A DNA stretch of 64,000 nucleotides from Chryseomicrobium excrementi (GCF_002798305.1 NZ_PCGR01000001.1:744001-808000); one strand, 5' to 3'. Positions 16,647 to 26,803 are shown, numbered from the stretch's first letter. The notes: generated by a model not told the origin, from the letters alone. Numbers and translations are program-made.

Positions 16647-17420
16647 CATTTTTTCACCTGGTATTTCACGATTGCGTTTGACTCCAAGTAAATAACCACC
16701 AACAGCAATAACTAATAAGACAATCCAGAAAATCAGTTTCCATTCTGTTGAATGTGGGAAATGCTCGTCTAAAATTTGAATCTGTGGGTGAGACAACGTC
16801 AGAACAAGAAGTTTGACTCCTACCCATCCAACGATTAAGAATGCCGCTGTTTCCAAAGTTGGATACTTTGCAAGAAGTTGGACAAACTTGTGCGCCGCAA
16901 ATCGCATAATGATCAGACCGACAACTCCACCAAAGAACATAACAGCAAACTGACCACCATTAATTCCTCCGATTTCAATATTTCCGACTTCTGGTAACGT
17001 TACAGCGATTGCCACAGCTGCCAGCATGGAGTCGATAGCAAAAGCGATATCAGCCAGTTCTACTTTCAATACTGTCATCCAGAAACCAGAACCTTTTGTC
17101 TCAGGGGAATGTGTTTCTGCAAGCTCTTCCCCCTTATGCTTTCTCTGATCCCATATATGTTTGGCCGAGATAAACAATAGATAGGCAGCTCCTAATGCTT
17201 GAACTTGCCAAATGTTCACTAAAAATGTAATCAAGAACAACGCTGCAAATCGGAAAACAAACGCTCCCATTAATCCATAGAATAAAGCCTTTTTCTGTTG
17301 TTCACGTGGTAAATGCTTCACCATTACTGCCATTACTACGGCATTGTCGGCTGCAAGTAAACCTTCTAATACAATCAGGACTAAAAGGACCCAACCGTAT
17401 TCTAAAAGTATTGCTTCCAT
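16644..17420 (-). CDS. TerC-family membrane protein (YkoY-like), Mn2+-linked
   Basis: Integral membrane protein of the TerC family, 258 aa, about seven hydrophobic segments. Conserved acidic membrane residues are seen in LEGLLAADNAVVMA (about 20) and VELADIAFAIDSMLA (about 120). TerC proteins are implicated in manganese export or loading of exported enzymes. The yybP-ykoY riboswitch just upstream supports control by Mn2+. The ATG at 17420 is used, with AGGAG 7 bases before it; a TTG five codons earlier is unlikely. It resembles B. subtilis YkoY/YceF. Confidence 0.88.
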   Translation of the reverse strand: MEAILLEYGWVLLVLIVLEGLLAADNAVVMAVMVKHLPREQQKKALFYGLMGAFVFRFAALFLITFLVNIWQVQALGAAYLLFISAKHIWDQRKHKGEELAETHSPETKGSGFWMTVLKVELADIAFAIDSMLAAVAIAVTLPEVGNIEIGGINGGQFAVMFFGGVVGLIIMRFAAHKFVQLLAKYPTLETAAFLIVGWVGVKLLVLTLSHPQIQILDEHFPHSTEWKLIFWIVLLVIAVGGYLLGVKRNREIPGEKM

Positions 17421-17449
17421 TTCTTCACTCCTCAAACCTAATTTGAAAA

Positions 17450-17605
17450 CAAAAAAGACCTATGCCTAATAAAAGGCAAAGGTCTTGCTAAGTAGATTGT
17501 GTCTACCAATCATAACCGATGGCAAAGCCATGTAATGACGACTATGAAATAGGGAAATTCCCTAAAGCTACTCCCCTTTGACAACTGTCAAGGTCTTATT
17601 TTGTT
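17450..17605 (-). promoter_or_regulatory. yybP-ykoY manganese riboswitch with terminator
   Basis: The leader of the terC gene has the class's conserved parts on the minus strand: AAGGGGAGTAGC (about 17568-17579), the downstream CATCGGTTATGA part and GACACAATCTAC. A stem AAGACCTTTGCC / GGCATAGGTCTT with a T-run (17450-17486) follows. In this class Mn2+ binding stabilises the aptamer and prevents the terminator, turning the gene on. Edges of the aptamer are approximate. Confidence 0.88.
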
Positions 17606-17613
17606 ATGAAAAT

Positions 17614-17641
17614 AGTATACCACAATCTAGTTGGGTGTAAA
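17614..17641 (-). promoter_or_regulatory. Promoter of the Mn riboswitch-terC unit
   Basis: TTTACA (17636-17641), 16-base spacer, TATACT (17614-17619). The -35 lies inside the last codons of the RND exporter gene. Confidence 0.7.
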
Positions 17642-20600
17642 CGTCTTTTCATTAGCTCGTTTGCGTGTCTCTTTGTCTAACAGACTATAAATAATTGGAA
17701 TGATGTATAAAGTGAAGAATGTACTTGAAGTCAATCCTCCTATTACAACAATCGCCATCGGCTGATTGATCTCTGTCCCTTCACCAATACCAAGAGCAAG
17801 AGGTACCAAACCTAAAATGGTGGTAAGAGCTGTCATCAAAATAGGACGAATCCGATCTTTTGATGAAGATACAATAGCATCAAAAGAAGGCATCCCTTCT
17901 TCTTTTCGAGAATTGATTGTATCTACTAATACAATTCCATTGTTTACCACTATTCCCACAAGGATCAATATTCCAATTACACCTGGGATACTTACTGGCG
18001 TTGCGGTCACAAACAGCCCGATCCCTACACCAATAATCAATAATGGGACGGTAAATAGGATGACAAATGGATATTTAAATGACTCAAATTGAGCTGCCAT
18101 GACAAGATAGACAAGGACCACAGCTAAAATGACTGCTAATATCATATCAGCTGCAGCGTCTTCTAACAATTCACGGTCTCCCCCAAATGTCACTTCTACA
18201 CTCTCAGGGACCTCCGCTTGCTCGATGAGCGCATCGATTCGCTCTGACATCTCTCCAAGTGTTTGACTAGATTCGTAAGTCAGATCTACGGTAACAGCCT
18301 GTTCTTGATCCACTTGGCGTATAGAAACAGGTGATGCCACTGTAGAAATAGCTGCTACTTCATCTAATGCTACAAAACTGCCCGAAGGAGCTCGTAAGTT
18401 GAAGTTCGATAAATCACCTGCAGATGCATACGTATCCTCTGGGTACTGAACAAACACGCTATAGACCTCGTCATCGTCTGTCACGACCTGTGTGGAAAAA
18501 ACTCCCCTCGTAGCATCTGTTACAGTCTGTGCAATTTGTGCAGGTACAAATCCTAATTCTCGTGCCTTTTCCCGGTCAATGGTAATGACCACTTCTTCCA
18601 CAGTATTGGACAGATCACTACTCACCTCTGTAACATATTGTTCGTCACGAATGAGTTCTTCCACTTTCGAAACCGATTGTTCGAGCGCTTGTCGATCTGA
18701 CGAAGTCATGGTAAACGTAAGAGAATTTGGAGTTGAGCCTGCAGCTGTTTGAAGAGCGAACTCTACTTCTGCGCGGTCACCTAGCAACTCTTCCACTTCT
18801 GGTTTTACGTCATCAACAAACTGGAATACTGAGCGTTCACGAGAATCTAGATCCACCATCTTCACATAAATCTCTGCTTCATTCTGAGACCCTGACCCTT
18901 GAGACTGTTGTTCTTGATTGCTTCCAATTAACGAAGTATAGACTTCTACATCCTCTTGCTCTTTGAATACGGCTTCTATCTCTGACACGATTTCTTCTGT
19001 AGCATCGAGAGAAGCTCCGTTTGGCAGTTCTACTTGTACAGTTACAAACCCTTCATCAGTAGGAGGCAAGAATTCTGTCCCAACTCGGTAAAGACCAAAT
19101 ACGGAGACGGCAATTAATACGGTCGTCACCAGAAGCAACAATGCCCGATGACCAAGTGCCCATTTGATAGAGCGTTCATAATTATTGTATGCTTTGGATC
19201 GGCGTCGCTTGGCCTCGATATCTCCTTTTTGCTTTTTCAAGAATAGACTCGCAGCCATTGGAATAATAGTCAATGCAACAACTAATGAGGCAAAAAGACT
19301 GAACGAAATCGTCAGTGCGAATTCTTTAAATAATTGCCCGATTAAACCCGATAAAAAGATAACTGGGACGAATACGGCAATAGTGGTTAATGTTGAAGCC
19401 GTTATCGCTCCAGCCATCTCTTTTGTACCTACAAGAGCCGCTTCTTTTCGATCCTTGCCTAAGCCCATATGTCGCTCGATGTTTTCAATCACGACAATCG
19501 AGTTATCCACTAGCATCCCGATTCCAAGTGCCAAGGCACCAAGTGTCATGATGTTTAGCGAAAATCCTGTAAAATACATCAAGACAAACGTCACGACTAC
19601 TGAATACGGAATGGCTGCTCCAACGATAATAGGACTGCGTATTCCTCGTAGAAAGACGAATAACACAAGCATCGCAAATATGGCTCCAAACAAGAGCGAT
19701 TGACCGATATTGTTGATGGCTAATTTAACGTAATCTCCTTGATCAAATAGAATGGAAGCTTCCACTCGTTCATAAGCAGGCTGTGCAAGAAGTTCATCCA
19801 CTGTCTCTTGAAAGTTCGTTGAAACACTGGCTGTATTGGCACTCGATTCTTGGAATACGGACACTAATATAGCAGGTTCATCATTCGCGCGAGTAATAGT
19901 ACTTTGATTTCGTTCGCCAACACGAACATCTGCAACATCATCTATTGTCACGGACTCACCAGAAAGAGGGTTTACTGTGATGGCTAAGCCTGCTACATCT
20001 TCTGCTGACGTGACACTCGAAAGAACACGTGTCGTTAATTTTTGATTGTCTTCGGTTTCAATCGGATTTCCCGGTAACGAGACATTTGAGGACTGGATGG
20101 CTTGAACAACATCTGTCAATGTTAACCCCTGTTCTTTTAATAGAGAAGGGTCTGTGTCCACCAAGATATCTTCAACCATGGTTCCTGAGATACTGACACT
20201 TGCGACTCCTTCTGTGCGCAGGAGCTGCTGTTCAATGTCATCCGCTAATTCTGTAATATCTTGATCTCCTGTAGCATTAATCGCCATCTGGATGATCGGA
20301 AACTGAGCGGGATCAAATTTTAAGAAACGAGGTTGTTGCGCTCCTTCAGGCAGCGGTACTAGATCTATACGTTGAAGGATGTCTAGCTGAACATCATCAA
20401 TGGAAGTCGACCAGTCAAATTGGAGCAAAATGAAGTTAGCCCCTTCTTGTGACGTACTGCTGACCGTCTCAATTCCAGGCAATGTACTGAACTGGGCCTC
20501 AAGTGGTTTGGTAAGTTTTTCATTTACCTCTACGGGTGAAGCCCCAGAATAATTGGTGACGACTACGCCAATAGGCGGATTTAAGTTTGGAATCAGTGTC

Positions 20601-20701
20601 ACTGGAATTTTGGTGAGTGATACTCCACCAAGAATCAATATCACCAACATGGTAACAATTGTAAATACAGGTCTTTTTATAGAAAACCTACTTAAATTCA
20701 T
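17627..20701 (-). CDS. swrC: RND-family efflux transporter, SwrC/YerP-like
   Basis: Large proton-driven exporter of 1024 aa in the HAE1/AcrB layout: TM1 near 10-30, periplasmic-type loop to about 330, TM2-6, a second loop and TM8-12. The essential TM4 aspartate is visible in GIGMLVDNSIVVIENI. No membrane-fusion or outer-membrane partner is present, as expected for Gram-positive members such as B. subtilis SwrC, which exports surfactin. Substrate here is unknown. Start at 20701 (MNLSRFSIKRP) has GGAGGGAG upstream. Two tandem loops mark a normal full-length protein. Confidence 0.85.
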   Translation of the reverse strand: MNLSRFSIKRPVFTIVTMLVILILGGVSLTKIPVTLIPNLNPPIGVVVTNYSGASPVEVNEKLTKPLEAQFSTLPGIETVSSTSQEGANFILLQFDWSTSIDDVQLDILQRIDLVPLPEGAQQPRFLKFDPAQFPIIQMAINATGDQDITELADDIEQQLLRTEGVASVSISGTMVEDILVDTDPSLLKEQGLTLTDVVQAIQSSNVSLPGNPIETEDNQKLTTRVLSSVTSAEDVAGLAITVNPLSGESVTIDDVADVRVGERNQSTITRANDEPAILVSVFQESSANTASVSTNFQETVDELLAQPAYERVEASILFDQGDYVKLAINNIGQSLLFGAIFAMLVLFVFLRGIRSPIIVGAAIPYSVVVTFVLMYFTGFSLNIMTLGALALGIGMLVDNSIVVIENIERHMGLGKDRKEAALVGTKEMAGAITASTLTTIAVFVPVIFLSGLIGQLFKEFALTISFSLFASLVVALTIIPMAASLFLKKQKGDIEAKRRRSKAYNNYERSIKWALGHRALLLLVTTVLIAVSVFGLYRVGTEFLPPTDEGFVTVQVELPNGASLDATEEIVSEIEAVFKEQEDVEVYTSLIGSNQEQQSQGSGSQNEAEIYVKMVDLDSRERSVFQFVDDVKPEVEELLGDRAEVEFALQTAAGSTPNSLTFTMTSSDRQALEQSVSKVEELIRDEQYVTEVSSDLSNTVEEVVITIDREKARELGFVPAQIAQTVTDATRGVFSTQVVTDDDEVYSVFVQYPEDTYASAGDLSNFNLRAPSGSFVALDEVAAISTVASPVSIRQVDQEQAVTVDLTYESSQTLGEMSERIDALIEQAEVPESVEVTFGGDRELLEDAAADMILAVILAVVLVYLVMAAQFESFKYPFVILFTVPLLIIGVGIGLFVTATPVSIPGVIGILILVGIVVNNGIVLVDTINSRKEEGMPSFDAIVSSSKDRIRPILMTALTTILGLVPLALGIGEGTEINQPMAIVVIGGLTSSTFFTLYIIPIIYSLLDKETRKRANEKTFTPN

Positions 20702-20781
20702 ACTGTATTCTCCCTCCACGTGCATTACTTTAATCATAGGTGGACTCGCGCCTGATTACAAACTCCAGTGCTTCAGAATAG

Positions 20782-20815
20782 AAAAAAAACGAACAACCTT
20801 GTCAAAAGTTGTTCG
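20782..20815 (-). terminator. Terminator of prfC
   Basis: CGAACAAC / GTTGTTCG with a ten-base loop and eight T on the minus strand, close after the prfC stop. Confidence 0.85.
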
Positions 20816-20824
20816 CAATCGTTT

Positions 20825-22393
20825 TTATAAAAGATTATACAGACGAATATGTTCATATTTGTCTTGGAACCAGCGCATTGCAAAATCATTTTCAAACAAA
20901 AAGACATATCTGTCGAATCGGTCTCGGACCAACATACTACGAGGTCCAGTCATTGATTCTTTTACATCTTCTTCATTTTCAATCCATCGCGCAACTTTCG
21001 AGCCAATTGGTTCCATACGCACTTCTACATTGTATTCATTTTTCATGCGGTGCTCGAACACTTCAAACTGAAGCTGTCCGACTGCTCCAAGAATGACATC
21101 TTCTGTATGAAGGGTCTTATAATATTGAATGGCCCCTTCTTGGACAAGTTGCAAAATCCCTTTGTGGAAATGCTTCGATTTCATGACGTTTTTTGCAGTC
21201 ACTTTCATGAACAATTCCGGAGTGAACTGAGGCAGCTTTTCAAACTCAAAGCCTTTCTTCCCGCCAACAACGGTATCTCCGATCTGATAATTCCCTACGT
21301 CATACAACCCGATGATGTCTCCAGCAACAGCAGTATCTACTGTTTCACGATCATCTGCAAGGAACTGAGTAGACGAGGATACTTTAAAAGACTTACCTGT
21401 TCGTGCCAAGGTGATGTTCATCCCACGAGTAAATTCACCAGAGACAATACGGACAAAAGCGATACGGTCGCGGTGAGCTGGGTTCATGTTTGCTTGAATT
21501 TTGAAAATGAACCCAGAGAACTCGTCATTTGTTGGATCCACAATAGTTCCTTCATTTGTTAAGCGTGGCTGTGGCTTCGGTGCAAAGTCTAAATAGGTCT
21601 CTAAAAATGTTTGCACACCAAAGTTCGTTAAAGCACTTCCGAAAAATACAGGTGTTAGTTCCCCTTTACGGACGCGTTCTTCATCAAAATCATTTCCTGC
21701 TTCTGCTAGGAGTTGAATATCTTCCATAGCTTGCTTGTAGTAAGAAGTTTCTTTCATAGAATGATCAGCTACTAGCTCGCCGTCTTCATCCACTTCTAAG
21801 AAGCGCTCGTCTTCATTTGTGCGGAACTGCTCGATACGGTTATTGTAGCGGTCATAGATTCCTAAGAATTCTTTACCCATCCCGATTGGCCAGTTCATTG
21901 CGTACGAATCAATTTCTAGAACTTCTTCAATTTCTTCCATCAGTTCCAGAGGCTCTTTCCCTTGTCGGTCTAATTTGTTGATAAATGTAAAAATTGGAAT
22001 ACCACGCATGCGACAGACTTTAAAAAGTTTCAGAGTTTGCGCTTCAATCCCTTTTGCCGCATCGACGATCATCACAGCACTATCTACTGCCATTAACGTC
22101 CGGTACGTATCTTCACTGAAGTCTTGGTGACCTGGTGTATCCAAGATGTTAATTCGATTCCCACGGTAGTCAAATTGCATAACGGAGGATGTTACAGAAA
22201 TTCCCCGTTGTTTTTCAATTTCCATCCAGTCAGAAGTCGCAAATTTCCCTGTCTTCTTCCCTTTGACTGTTCCTGCATCGCGAATGGCTCCACCAAAATA
22301 TAGTAACTTCTCCGTCATCGTCGTCTTTCCGGCATCCGGGTGAGAGATGATGGCAAAAGTTCGTCTTCTTTGAATTTCTTCTTTAGTATTCAT
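20825..22393 (-). CDS. prfC: Peptide chain release factor 3
   Basis: Translational GTPase RF3, 522 aa, which removes RF1/RF2 from the ribosome after peptide release. G-motifs are G1 SHPDAGKT (17-24), G2 RGISVTSS, G3 DTPGHQDF (about 86-93) and G4 NKLD (about 140). Length and domain 2/3 features ([11 protein letters not shown]) fit RF3 rather than EF-G. The ATG at 22393 has AAGGAG at 9 bases; an ATG six codons earlier overlaps that site. A single gene between a terminator and the aminopeptidase gene. Confidence 0.95.
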   Translation of the reverse strand: MNTKEEIQRRRTFAIISHPDAGKTTMTEKLLYFGGAIRDAGTVKGKKTGKFATSDWMEIEKQRGISVTSSVMQFDYRGNRINILDTPGHQDFSEDTYRTLMAVDSAVMIVDAAKGIEAQTLKLFKVCRMRGIPIFTFINKLDRQGKEPLELMEEIEEVLEIDSYAMNWPIGMGKEFLGIYDRYNNRIEQFRTNEDERFLEVDEDGELVADHSMKETSYYKQAMEDIQLLAEAGNDFDEERVRKGELTPVFFGSALTNFGVQTFLETYLDFAPKPQPRLTNEGTIVDPTNDEFSGFIFKIQANMNPAHRDRIAFVRIVSGEFTRGMNITLARTGKSFKVSSSTQFLADDRETVDTAVAGDIIGLYDVGNYQIGDTVVGGKKGFEFEKLPQFTPELFMKVTAKNVMKSKHFHKGILQLVQEGAIQYYKTLHTEDVILGAVGQLQFEVFEHRMKNEYNVEVRMEPIGSKVARWIENEEDVKESMTGPRSMLVRDRFDRYVFLFENDFAMRWFQDKYEHIRLYNLL

Positions 22394-22454
22394 TGTGTTC
22401 TTCTCCTTCATTTTTGCCTATCTAATCATACGTATTTTTGGCAGCGAAGGCAAG

Positions 22455-23486
22455 TTAAAGCAAGTCACTAGTTGCATAGGCTTCGAGTAACCGGTACGTT
22501 GCATCCAATGATTTCTCATGTGTCCGTTCATAAGCGTGAGAGGATTCGATGCCGGCACCACAAAGGGCATGCTTGACATCCGCACCAGCAGATACTGCTG
22601 CAGAAGCATCCGATGAATAAAATGGATAAATATCTACCTGATAAGGAATCTGTTGCTGTTTTGCAAGAGATATCAAGTGAGACGTCAATTCATAGTGATA
22701 AGGACCTGAACTGTCTTTGGCACAGATAGATACCGTGTATTCATCGGAAGCCTGACCATCACCAAGTGCTCCCATATCGACTGCGAGATACTCCACCACG
22801 TTCTCTGGAATAGAAGAGTTTCCTCCGTAACCGATTTCTTCATTATTAGAAATATAAAAATACGTATCTACTGGGAACTCCAAATTGTTGTGTTTCACAT
22901 TTTGAAGCAAGGCTAGCAGTAATGCTACACTAGCTTTATCATCTAGATGACGAGAGCGAATGAACCCACTTGCCGTATGCTCAAAACGAGGATCGAAACT
23001 GACAAAGTCTCCCACTTCAATCCCTAACTTTAGGGTTTCTTCTTTATTTGTAACGACTTCATCAATCCGAACCTCGATTGTCTCATCAGACCTTTCAACT
23101 TGACCGGATTTAGCATAAACATGAACCGATGCCTGATGTATTAAAATCGTCCCTCTGTATGTAGCCCCACCTCTTGTATGAATCGTGCACGTCTCGTTTT
23201 CGACCGCATTCCAAGAGAAGCCTCCTACTTTTGTTAATTTTAATCGCCCATCGGACTTAATTTCACGAACCATTGCTCCTAAAGTGTCTACGTGTGCTGT
23301 TAACAAGCGTGCGTTATCTGAAGACTTCCCTGGGATTTTGACAATGATGGCCCCTTTATTTGTAACTTTAGGTGAAAAACCTAATTCTTCTATGTATGAC
23401 TTCATCCACGTGTTGATTTCTTTTGTAAATCCCGTTGGACTTGGTATAGAGACAAGCTCTTTGAGTAGTTCTACTTTTGTTTTCAT
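22455..23486 (-). CDS. M42-family metallo-aminopeptidase (YsdC/FrvX-like)
   Basis: Cytoplasmic di-metal peptidase of 343 aa. Metal and catalytic motifs are AHVDTLGA (H65), HLDDKASVALLLA, NNEEIGYGG (catalytic Glu pair) and AVDMGALGDG. A late histidine lies in SSHAYERTHEKS. M42 enzymes form tetrahedral dodecamers that trim short peptides. The ATG at 23486 follows AAGGA at 9 bases; a GTG six codons upstream is possible. It is divergent from the sensor kinase gene. Which paralogue it equals (YsdC, YtoP or YhfE) cannot be decided here. Confidence 0.87.
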   Translation of the reverse strand: MKTKVELLKELVSIPSPTGFTKEINTWMKSYIEELGFSPKVTNKGAIIVKIPGKSSDNARLLTAHVDTLGAMVREIKSDGRLKLTKVGGFSWNAVENETCTIHTRGGATYRGTILIHQASVHVYAKSGQVERSDETIEVRIDEVVTNKEETLKLGIEVGDFVSFDPRFEHTASGFIRSRHLDDKASVALLLALLQNVKHNNLEFPVDTYFYISNNEEIGYGGNSSIPENVVEYLAVDMGALGDGQASDEYTVSICAKDSSGPYHYELTSHLISLAKQQQIPYQVDIYPFYSSDASAAVSAGADVKHALCGAGIESSHAYERTHEKSLDATYRLLEAYATSDLL

Positions 23487-23607
23487 AATCTCCCATCCTT
23501 CCACGTTTCATGATACCAGAATCTATAGTCAACATGAATGTTTCCTGCTACACTTCTACTATAACAAATTACGGCAATCACTATTCGTTTGGCCGAAGGA
23601 GGTACAA

Positions 23608-25194
23608 ATGGATAAAAAAGATCAATTAGCTATTCGAATCCGGTATTTCTCATTATTAATCGGACTCTATGTCATCATTCATATTTTATTTGCGATTACT
23701 CACCCGGAGATTCATGACGGATTCTTTTACATCTATTCTTCTATTTATCTCATCTTACTCAGTTACTTATTTTTTACAAAACGGCATCCAACATATACGT
23801 TGTATTTGTTTGTCCTTTCATTGAACGGGTACATCATGTTGGAATTTACAACGGAAATGACCTATTCTTATGTCATTTTCTTAGCTTACCCAATATTTTT
23901 AGCAGCATATTTTCAAAATTTTAGAGCGGTCTTTACGGTTATAGGTATTACATATGTAGAGTTATTCTTTATATTTTCTCGTCTTTCCGATACTTTTTCC
24001 AACCAAATCGCCCAACATGATATTGAGCTAGTTTTATTCTTTTTCTTTATGCTTCTTAGCACGACTATTTTATTCATGTGGGTAGAGAAAAAAATCATAG
24101 CTTCAATCAACTCCCAAAACACGTTAATGAAAAGTCAGTTGCTCAGTAAAGAAGGCTACTTAAGATTATTTTTCGAGACCGCTAAAGATGGAATTGCTGT
24201 ATTCGATTTAAACAATCGATTAATTGACTTAAATCCAGCGTTTGAAGAGCTCTATGGCTATTCTCGAGAGGAATTAGTTGGAAAAGAGATTTATTTCGTT
24301 AGACCTGAGGATGAAGAGAATGCTCGAGATAGGACTAATAAAATCAGAGAAGGAAATGTGTTTCATTTTGAATCACAGGACATACGTAAAGACGGGTCAC
24401 TGATTGACGTCCTTCTTACCCTGTCTCCTATTCATGATAAGCGTGGTAAGATCGTTGCGATGTCAGTCATCTCAAGGGATATTAGCTACCAAAAAGAAGC
24501 AGAGACGTTGAAGTTACAGACGGAACGATTGCAATTAGCTGGTGAGATCGCTGCAGGTGTCGCTCATGAAATCCGCAATCCTATGACCGTCATCTCTGGA
24601 TTTATTCAAATGATGAATAAAAATTTAGACTCGCCCTCCTACCGCTATACGAAGTTGATTGAGAGCGAAATTAAGCGAATTGAATACATCGTCAGTGAGT
24701 TTCTTCAACTATCAAAACCGTCTCCTTCTATCAACGAAAAGTTCCATTTACGTGCTGTTTTGAATGATGTGATCAGTTTGTTTGAACCTCAATTGCAGCA
24801 ATCCAAAATCAAAATTCATCATAAATGGAATGCCCACAATATGTGGCTTCAAGGAGCGGATTCCCATGTGAAACAAGTGTTTATCAATGTTTTGAAAAAT
24901 GCAGTGGAGGCCATTACGGACTCAGGAGAAATCCATATATACAGTTATTCTAAAAATCATGAAGAGTATATCGTAGTGATTCGAGATACAGGAGCCGGTA
25001 TGTCCCAAGGCATTCTCGATAATTTGTTTACCCCCTTCTTTACGACGAAGGCAGAAGGAACGGGACTTGGTATGTTGATTTCACAAAAAATCATGGCGGA
25101 CGTCGGTGGAAAGATTCAAGTAGATTCTATCGAGGGTACTGGAACGACGTTCTACCTTCATTTTAAAAAAGTTCTTTTCCCTGAAGAAAGTTAA
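23608..25194 (+). CDS. Membrane PAS-domain sensor histidine kinase (sporulation-kinase type)
   Basis: 528-aa kinase. The N-terminus has five to six membrane segments (about 12-158), followed by a PAS domain (about 183-300). The HisKA box is AGVAHEIRNPMTV with H320. The ATPase domain has the N-box INVLKNAVEAI and G-boxes RDTGAGM and GTGLGM. The H-box resembles B. subtilis KinA-KinE, which feed phosphate to Spo0F. No response regulator is adjacent, typical of phosphorelay orphan kinases. The ATG at 23608 has AAGGAGG six bases upstream; the longer open frame before it overlaps the divergent gene and has no support. Confidence 0.88.
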   Translation: MDKKDQLAIRIRYFSLLIGLYVIIHILFAITHPEIHDGFFYIYSSIYLILLSYLFFTKRHPTYTLYLFVLSLNGYIMLEFTTEMTYSYVIFLAYPIFLAAYFQNFRAVFTVIGITYVELFFIFSRLSDTFSNQIAQHDIELVLFFFFMLLSTTILFMWVEKKIIASINSQNTLMKSQLLSKEGYLRLFFETAKDGIAVFDLNNRLIDLNPAFEELYGYSREELVGKEIYFVRPEDEENARDRTNKIREGNVFHFESQDIRKDGSLIDVLLTLSPIHDKRGKIVAMSVISRDISYQKEAETLKLQTERLQLAGEIAAGVAHEIRNPMTVISGFIQMMNKNLDSPSYRYTKLIESEIKRIEYIVSEFLQLSKPSPSINEKFHLRAVLNDVISLFEPQLQQSKIKIHHKWNAHNMWLQGADSHVKQVFINVLKNAVEAITDSGEIHIYSYSKNHEEYIVVIRDTGAGMSQGILDNLFTPFFTTKAEGTGLGMLISQKIMADVGGKIQVDSIEGTGTTFYLHFKKVLFPEES

Positions 25195-25220
25195 AAAATC
25201 CAGCCGTCGGCTGGATTTTT
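25193..25220. terminator. Bidirectional terminator between the kinase and aldehyde dehydrogenase genes
   Basis: AAAAATCCAGCC / GGCTGGATTTTT with loop GTC. Confidence 0.9.
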
Positions 25221-25221
25221 A

Positions 25222-26610
25222 CTATTTCAAGACGCTGCGAACCAATTTTACTTTTGATTTGTATGGAGGGTATAAAAGATTTACTGGAAGCTTCGTACTC
25301 TTCTTGAAAATCGACTTCTGATGAGTGAATTGATCGAAGCTAGCTCGTCCATGATAGGATCCCATCCCTGATGATCCCACTCCACCAAATGGCAAGCTGA
25401 CACTTCCTACATGGGAGATTGTATCATTGATACATCCACCACCAAATGGGAATGCTTCTACAAAGTACTCTTGTGCGCGTTCGTGTTCACTGAAGAAATA
25501 TGCAGCAAGAGGTTTTGGCAACTTGCGGATGTCATAAAGAGCACGACTTAAGTCGCCGTAAGTCAAAATCGGAAGCAATGGTCCGAAGAGCTCGTCTTGC
25601 ATGAGTGGATGGTCAAAACTAGCTACATCAAACAAAGTCGGCTCTATATACAAATCATCACGGTCTGTGTTTCCTCCAAAGATTAAATCTGCTCTAGATT
25701 TCTCAAGTAGATCTTGTAATCGATCATACTGTCTCTCATTTACAATACGACTGAAATCAGCACTTTTTTGAATTTCTTCACCATAAAAGTCTTGAATCGT
25801 CGATTTCAACTTTTCGATAAAGACCTCTTTAATACTTTCATGCACCATCAAATAATCAGGTGCCACACAAGTCTGGCCTGAGTTCATAAATTTTCCCCAC
25901 ACGATTCGTTTTGCAGCAACATCCAAGTTCGCCGTGTGATCAACTACTGCTGGGGATTTCCCACCGAGCTCTAATGTAACTGGTGTCAATCGTTCAGCAG
26001 CTGCTTTCATTACAATCTTTCCAACTGGAACACTTCCTGTAAAGAAGATGAAATCAAATGGCGCATGAATGAGTGCAGACGTCTCTTCTTTTTCTCCCTC
26101 TACAACACGAATATAATCTGGGCTGAACGATTCCTCTAAAATGTGACGCACGATGGCTGCCACATGCGGTGTAGACTCTGAAGGTTTTACGATAGCCGCG
26201 TTTCCTCCCACGATTGCTCCAAGGAGTGGTTCCATGACCAATTGGAATGGATAATTGAAAGGTGCGATAATCAAACAGCTTCCGTAAGGTTCTCTTACTA
26301 TAAAGCTTTTTGCTGGTTGAAGAACTGCAGGTGTCTTGGCTGCCTCTGGTTCCATCCAGCCACTTAAGTTCTTTTTCATATAAGAAATAGATTCGTAGAT
26401 GATTCCAATTTCCGTAGTGAACGCTTCGAACTCTCCTTTACGGAGATCCTGGTATAAGGCATCCAGTACTTGCGCTTCGTATTTTTTAATTCCTGCCTTT
26501 AATTTGTCTAATTGCTCTAAGCGAAATTCGAGTGAACGAGTCTCACCGGAATAAACGAAACGTTGCTGATTTTGGATCCAGCTTTCTACATCTTGTGCTG
26601 TAAAATTCAT
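25222..26610 (-). CDS. ywdH: Aldehyde dehydrogenase (class 3-like, YwdH)
   Basis: NAD(P)-dependent aldehyde dehydrogenase of 462 aa, the short form that acts on fatty or aromatic aldehydes. Motifs are FNYPF (118-122), the Glu of LELGGKSP (E214) and the catalytic Cys of SGQTCVA (C248). A hydrophobic C-terminus (LPVNLLYPPYKSK) suggests membrane contact, as in long-chain aldehyde dehydrogenases. The ATG at 26610 with GGAGG upstream is chosen over a start 25 codons earlier. A promoter TTGTTT-17-TATACT and a weak FadR-like repeat lie upstream. Confidence 0.87.
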   Translation of the reverse strand: MNFTAQDVESWIQNQQRFVYSGETRSLEFRLEQLDKLKAGIKKYEAQVLDALYQDLRKGEFEAFTTEIGIIYESISYMKKNLSGWMEPEAAKTPAVLQPAKSFIVREPYGSCLIIAPFNYPFQLVMEPLLGAIVGGNAAIVKPSESTPHVAAIVRHILEESFSPDYIRVVEGEKEETSALIHAPFDFIFFTGSVPVGKIVMKAAAERLTPVTLELGGKSPAVVDHTANLDVAAKRIVWGKFMNSGQTCVAPDYLMVHESIKEVFIEKLKSTIQDFYGEEIQKSADFSRIVNERQYDRLQDLLEKSRADLIFGGNTDRDDLYIEPTLFDVASFDHPLMQDELFGPLLPILTYGDLSRALYDIRKLPKPLAAYFFSEHERAQEYFVEAFPFGGGCINDTISHVGSVSLPFGGVGSSGMGSYHGRASFDQFTHQKSIFKKSTKLPVNLLYPPYKSKVKLVRSVLK

Positions 26611-26670
26611 CGTATTCCTCCTCATCGTATCTATTAAATTTAGTATACGGGGAAATACACTTGCAAACAA

Positions 26671-26686
26671 TGAATCAGCATTCACT
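26671..26686. promoter_or_regulatory. Weak FadR-like inverted repeat upstream of the aldehyde dehydrogenase gene
   Basis: TGAAT-CAGC-ATTCA (26671-26684) plus the next two bases match the fadH box at 13 of 16 positions. It sits just upstream of the -35 of the putative promoter. The match is partial. Confidence 0.3.
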
Positions 26687-26719
26687 ATAAGCCTTTCGTC
26701 TTATTTTTAACTTTCGTGT

Positions 26720-26745
26720 GTTTATGGTGAAACTTTTAGGGGTAA
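26720..26745 (+). promoter_or_regulatory. Sigma-B-like promoter
   Basis: GTTTAT (26720-26725), a 14-base spacer and GGGTAA (26740-26745) fit the general-stress consensus GTTTAA-N12-15-GGGTAT at 10 of 12 positions. It lies 58 bases before the 46-aa gene. Confidence 0.55.
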
Positions 26746-26803
26746 TTTTCAGACAACTACATATACCAATAAAAAGACTACTAAAAAGAGCGGAGGAAGC
26801 AGA

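Noticed and set aside
19185-19703. 172-codon frame on + inside the RND exporter gene
   Set aside because: The composition is that of the reverse complement of membrane helices; it has no ribosome site.
21050-21562. 170-codon frame on + inside prfC
   Set aside because: Antisense shadow of a conserved translation factor gene.
23185-23607. Extension of the sensor kinase frame by 141 codons upstream
   Set aside because: It is antisense to the M42 peptidase gene, and the ATG at 23608 has an ideal ribosome site.
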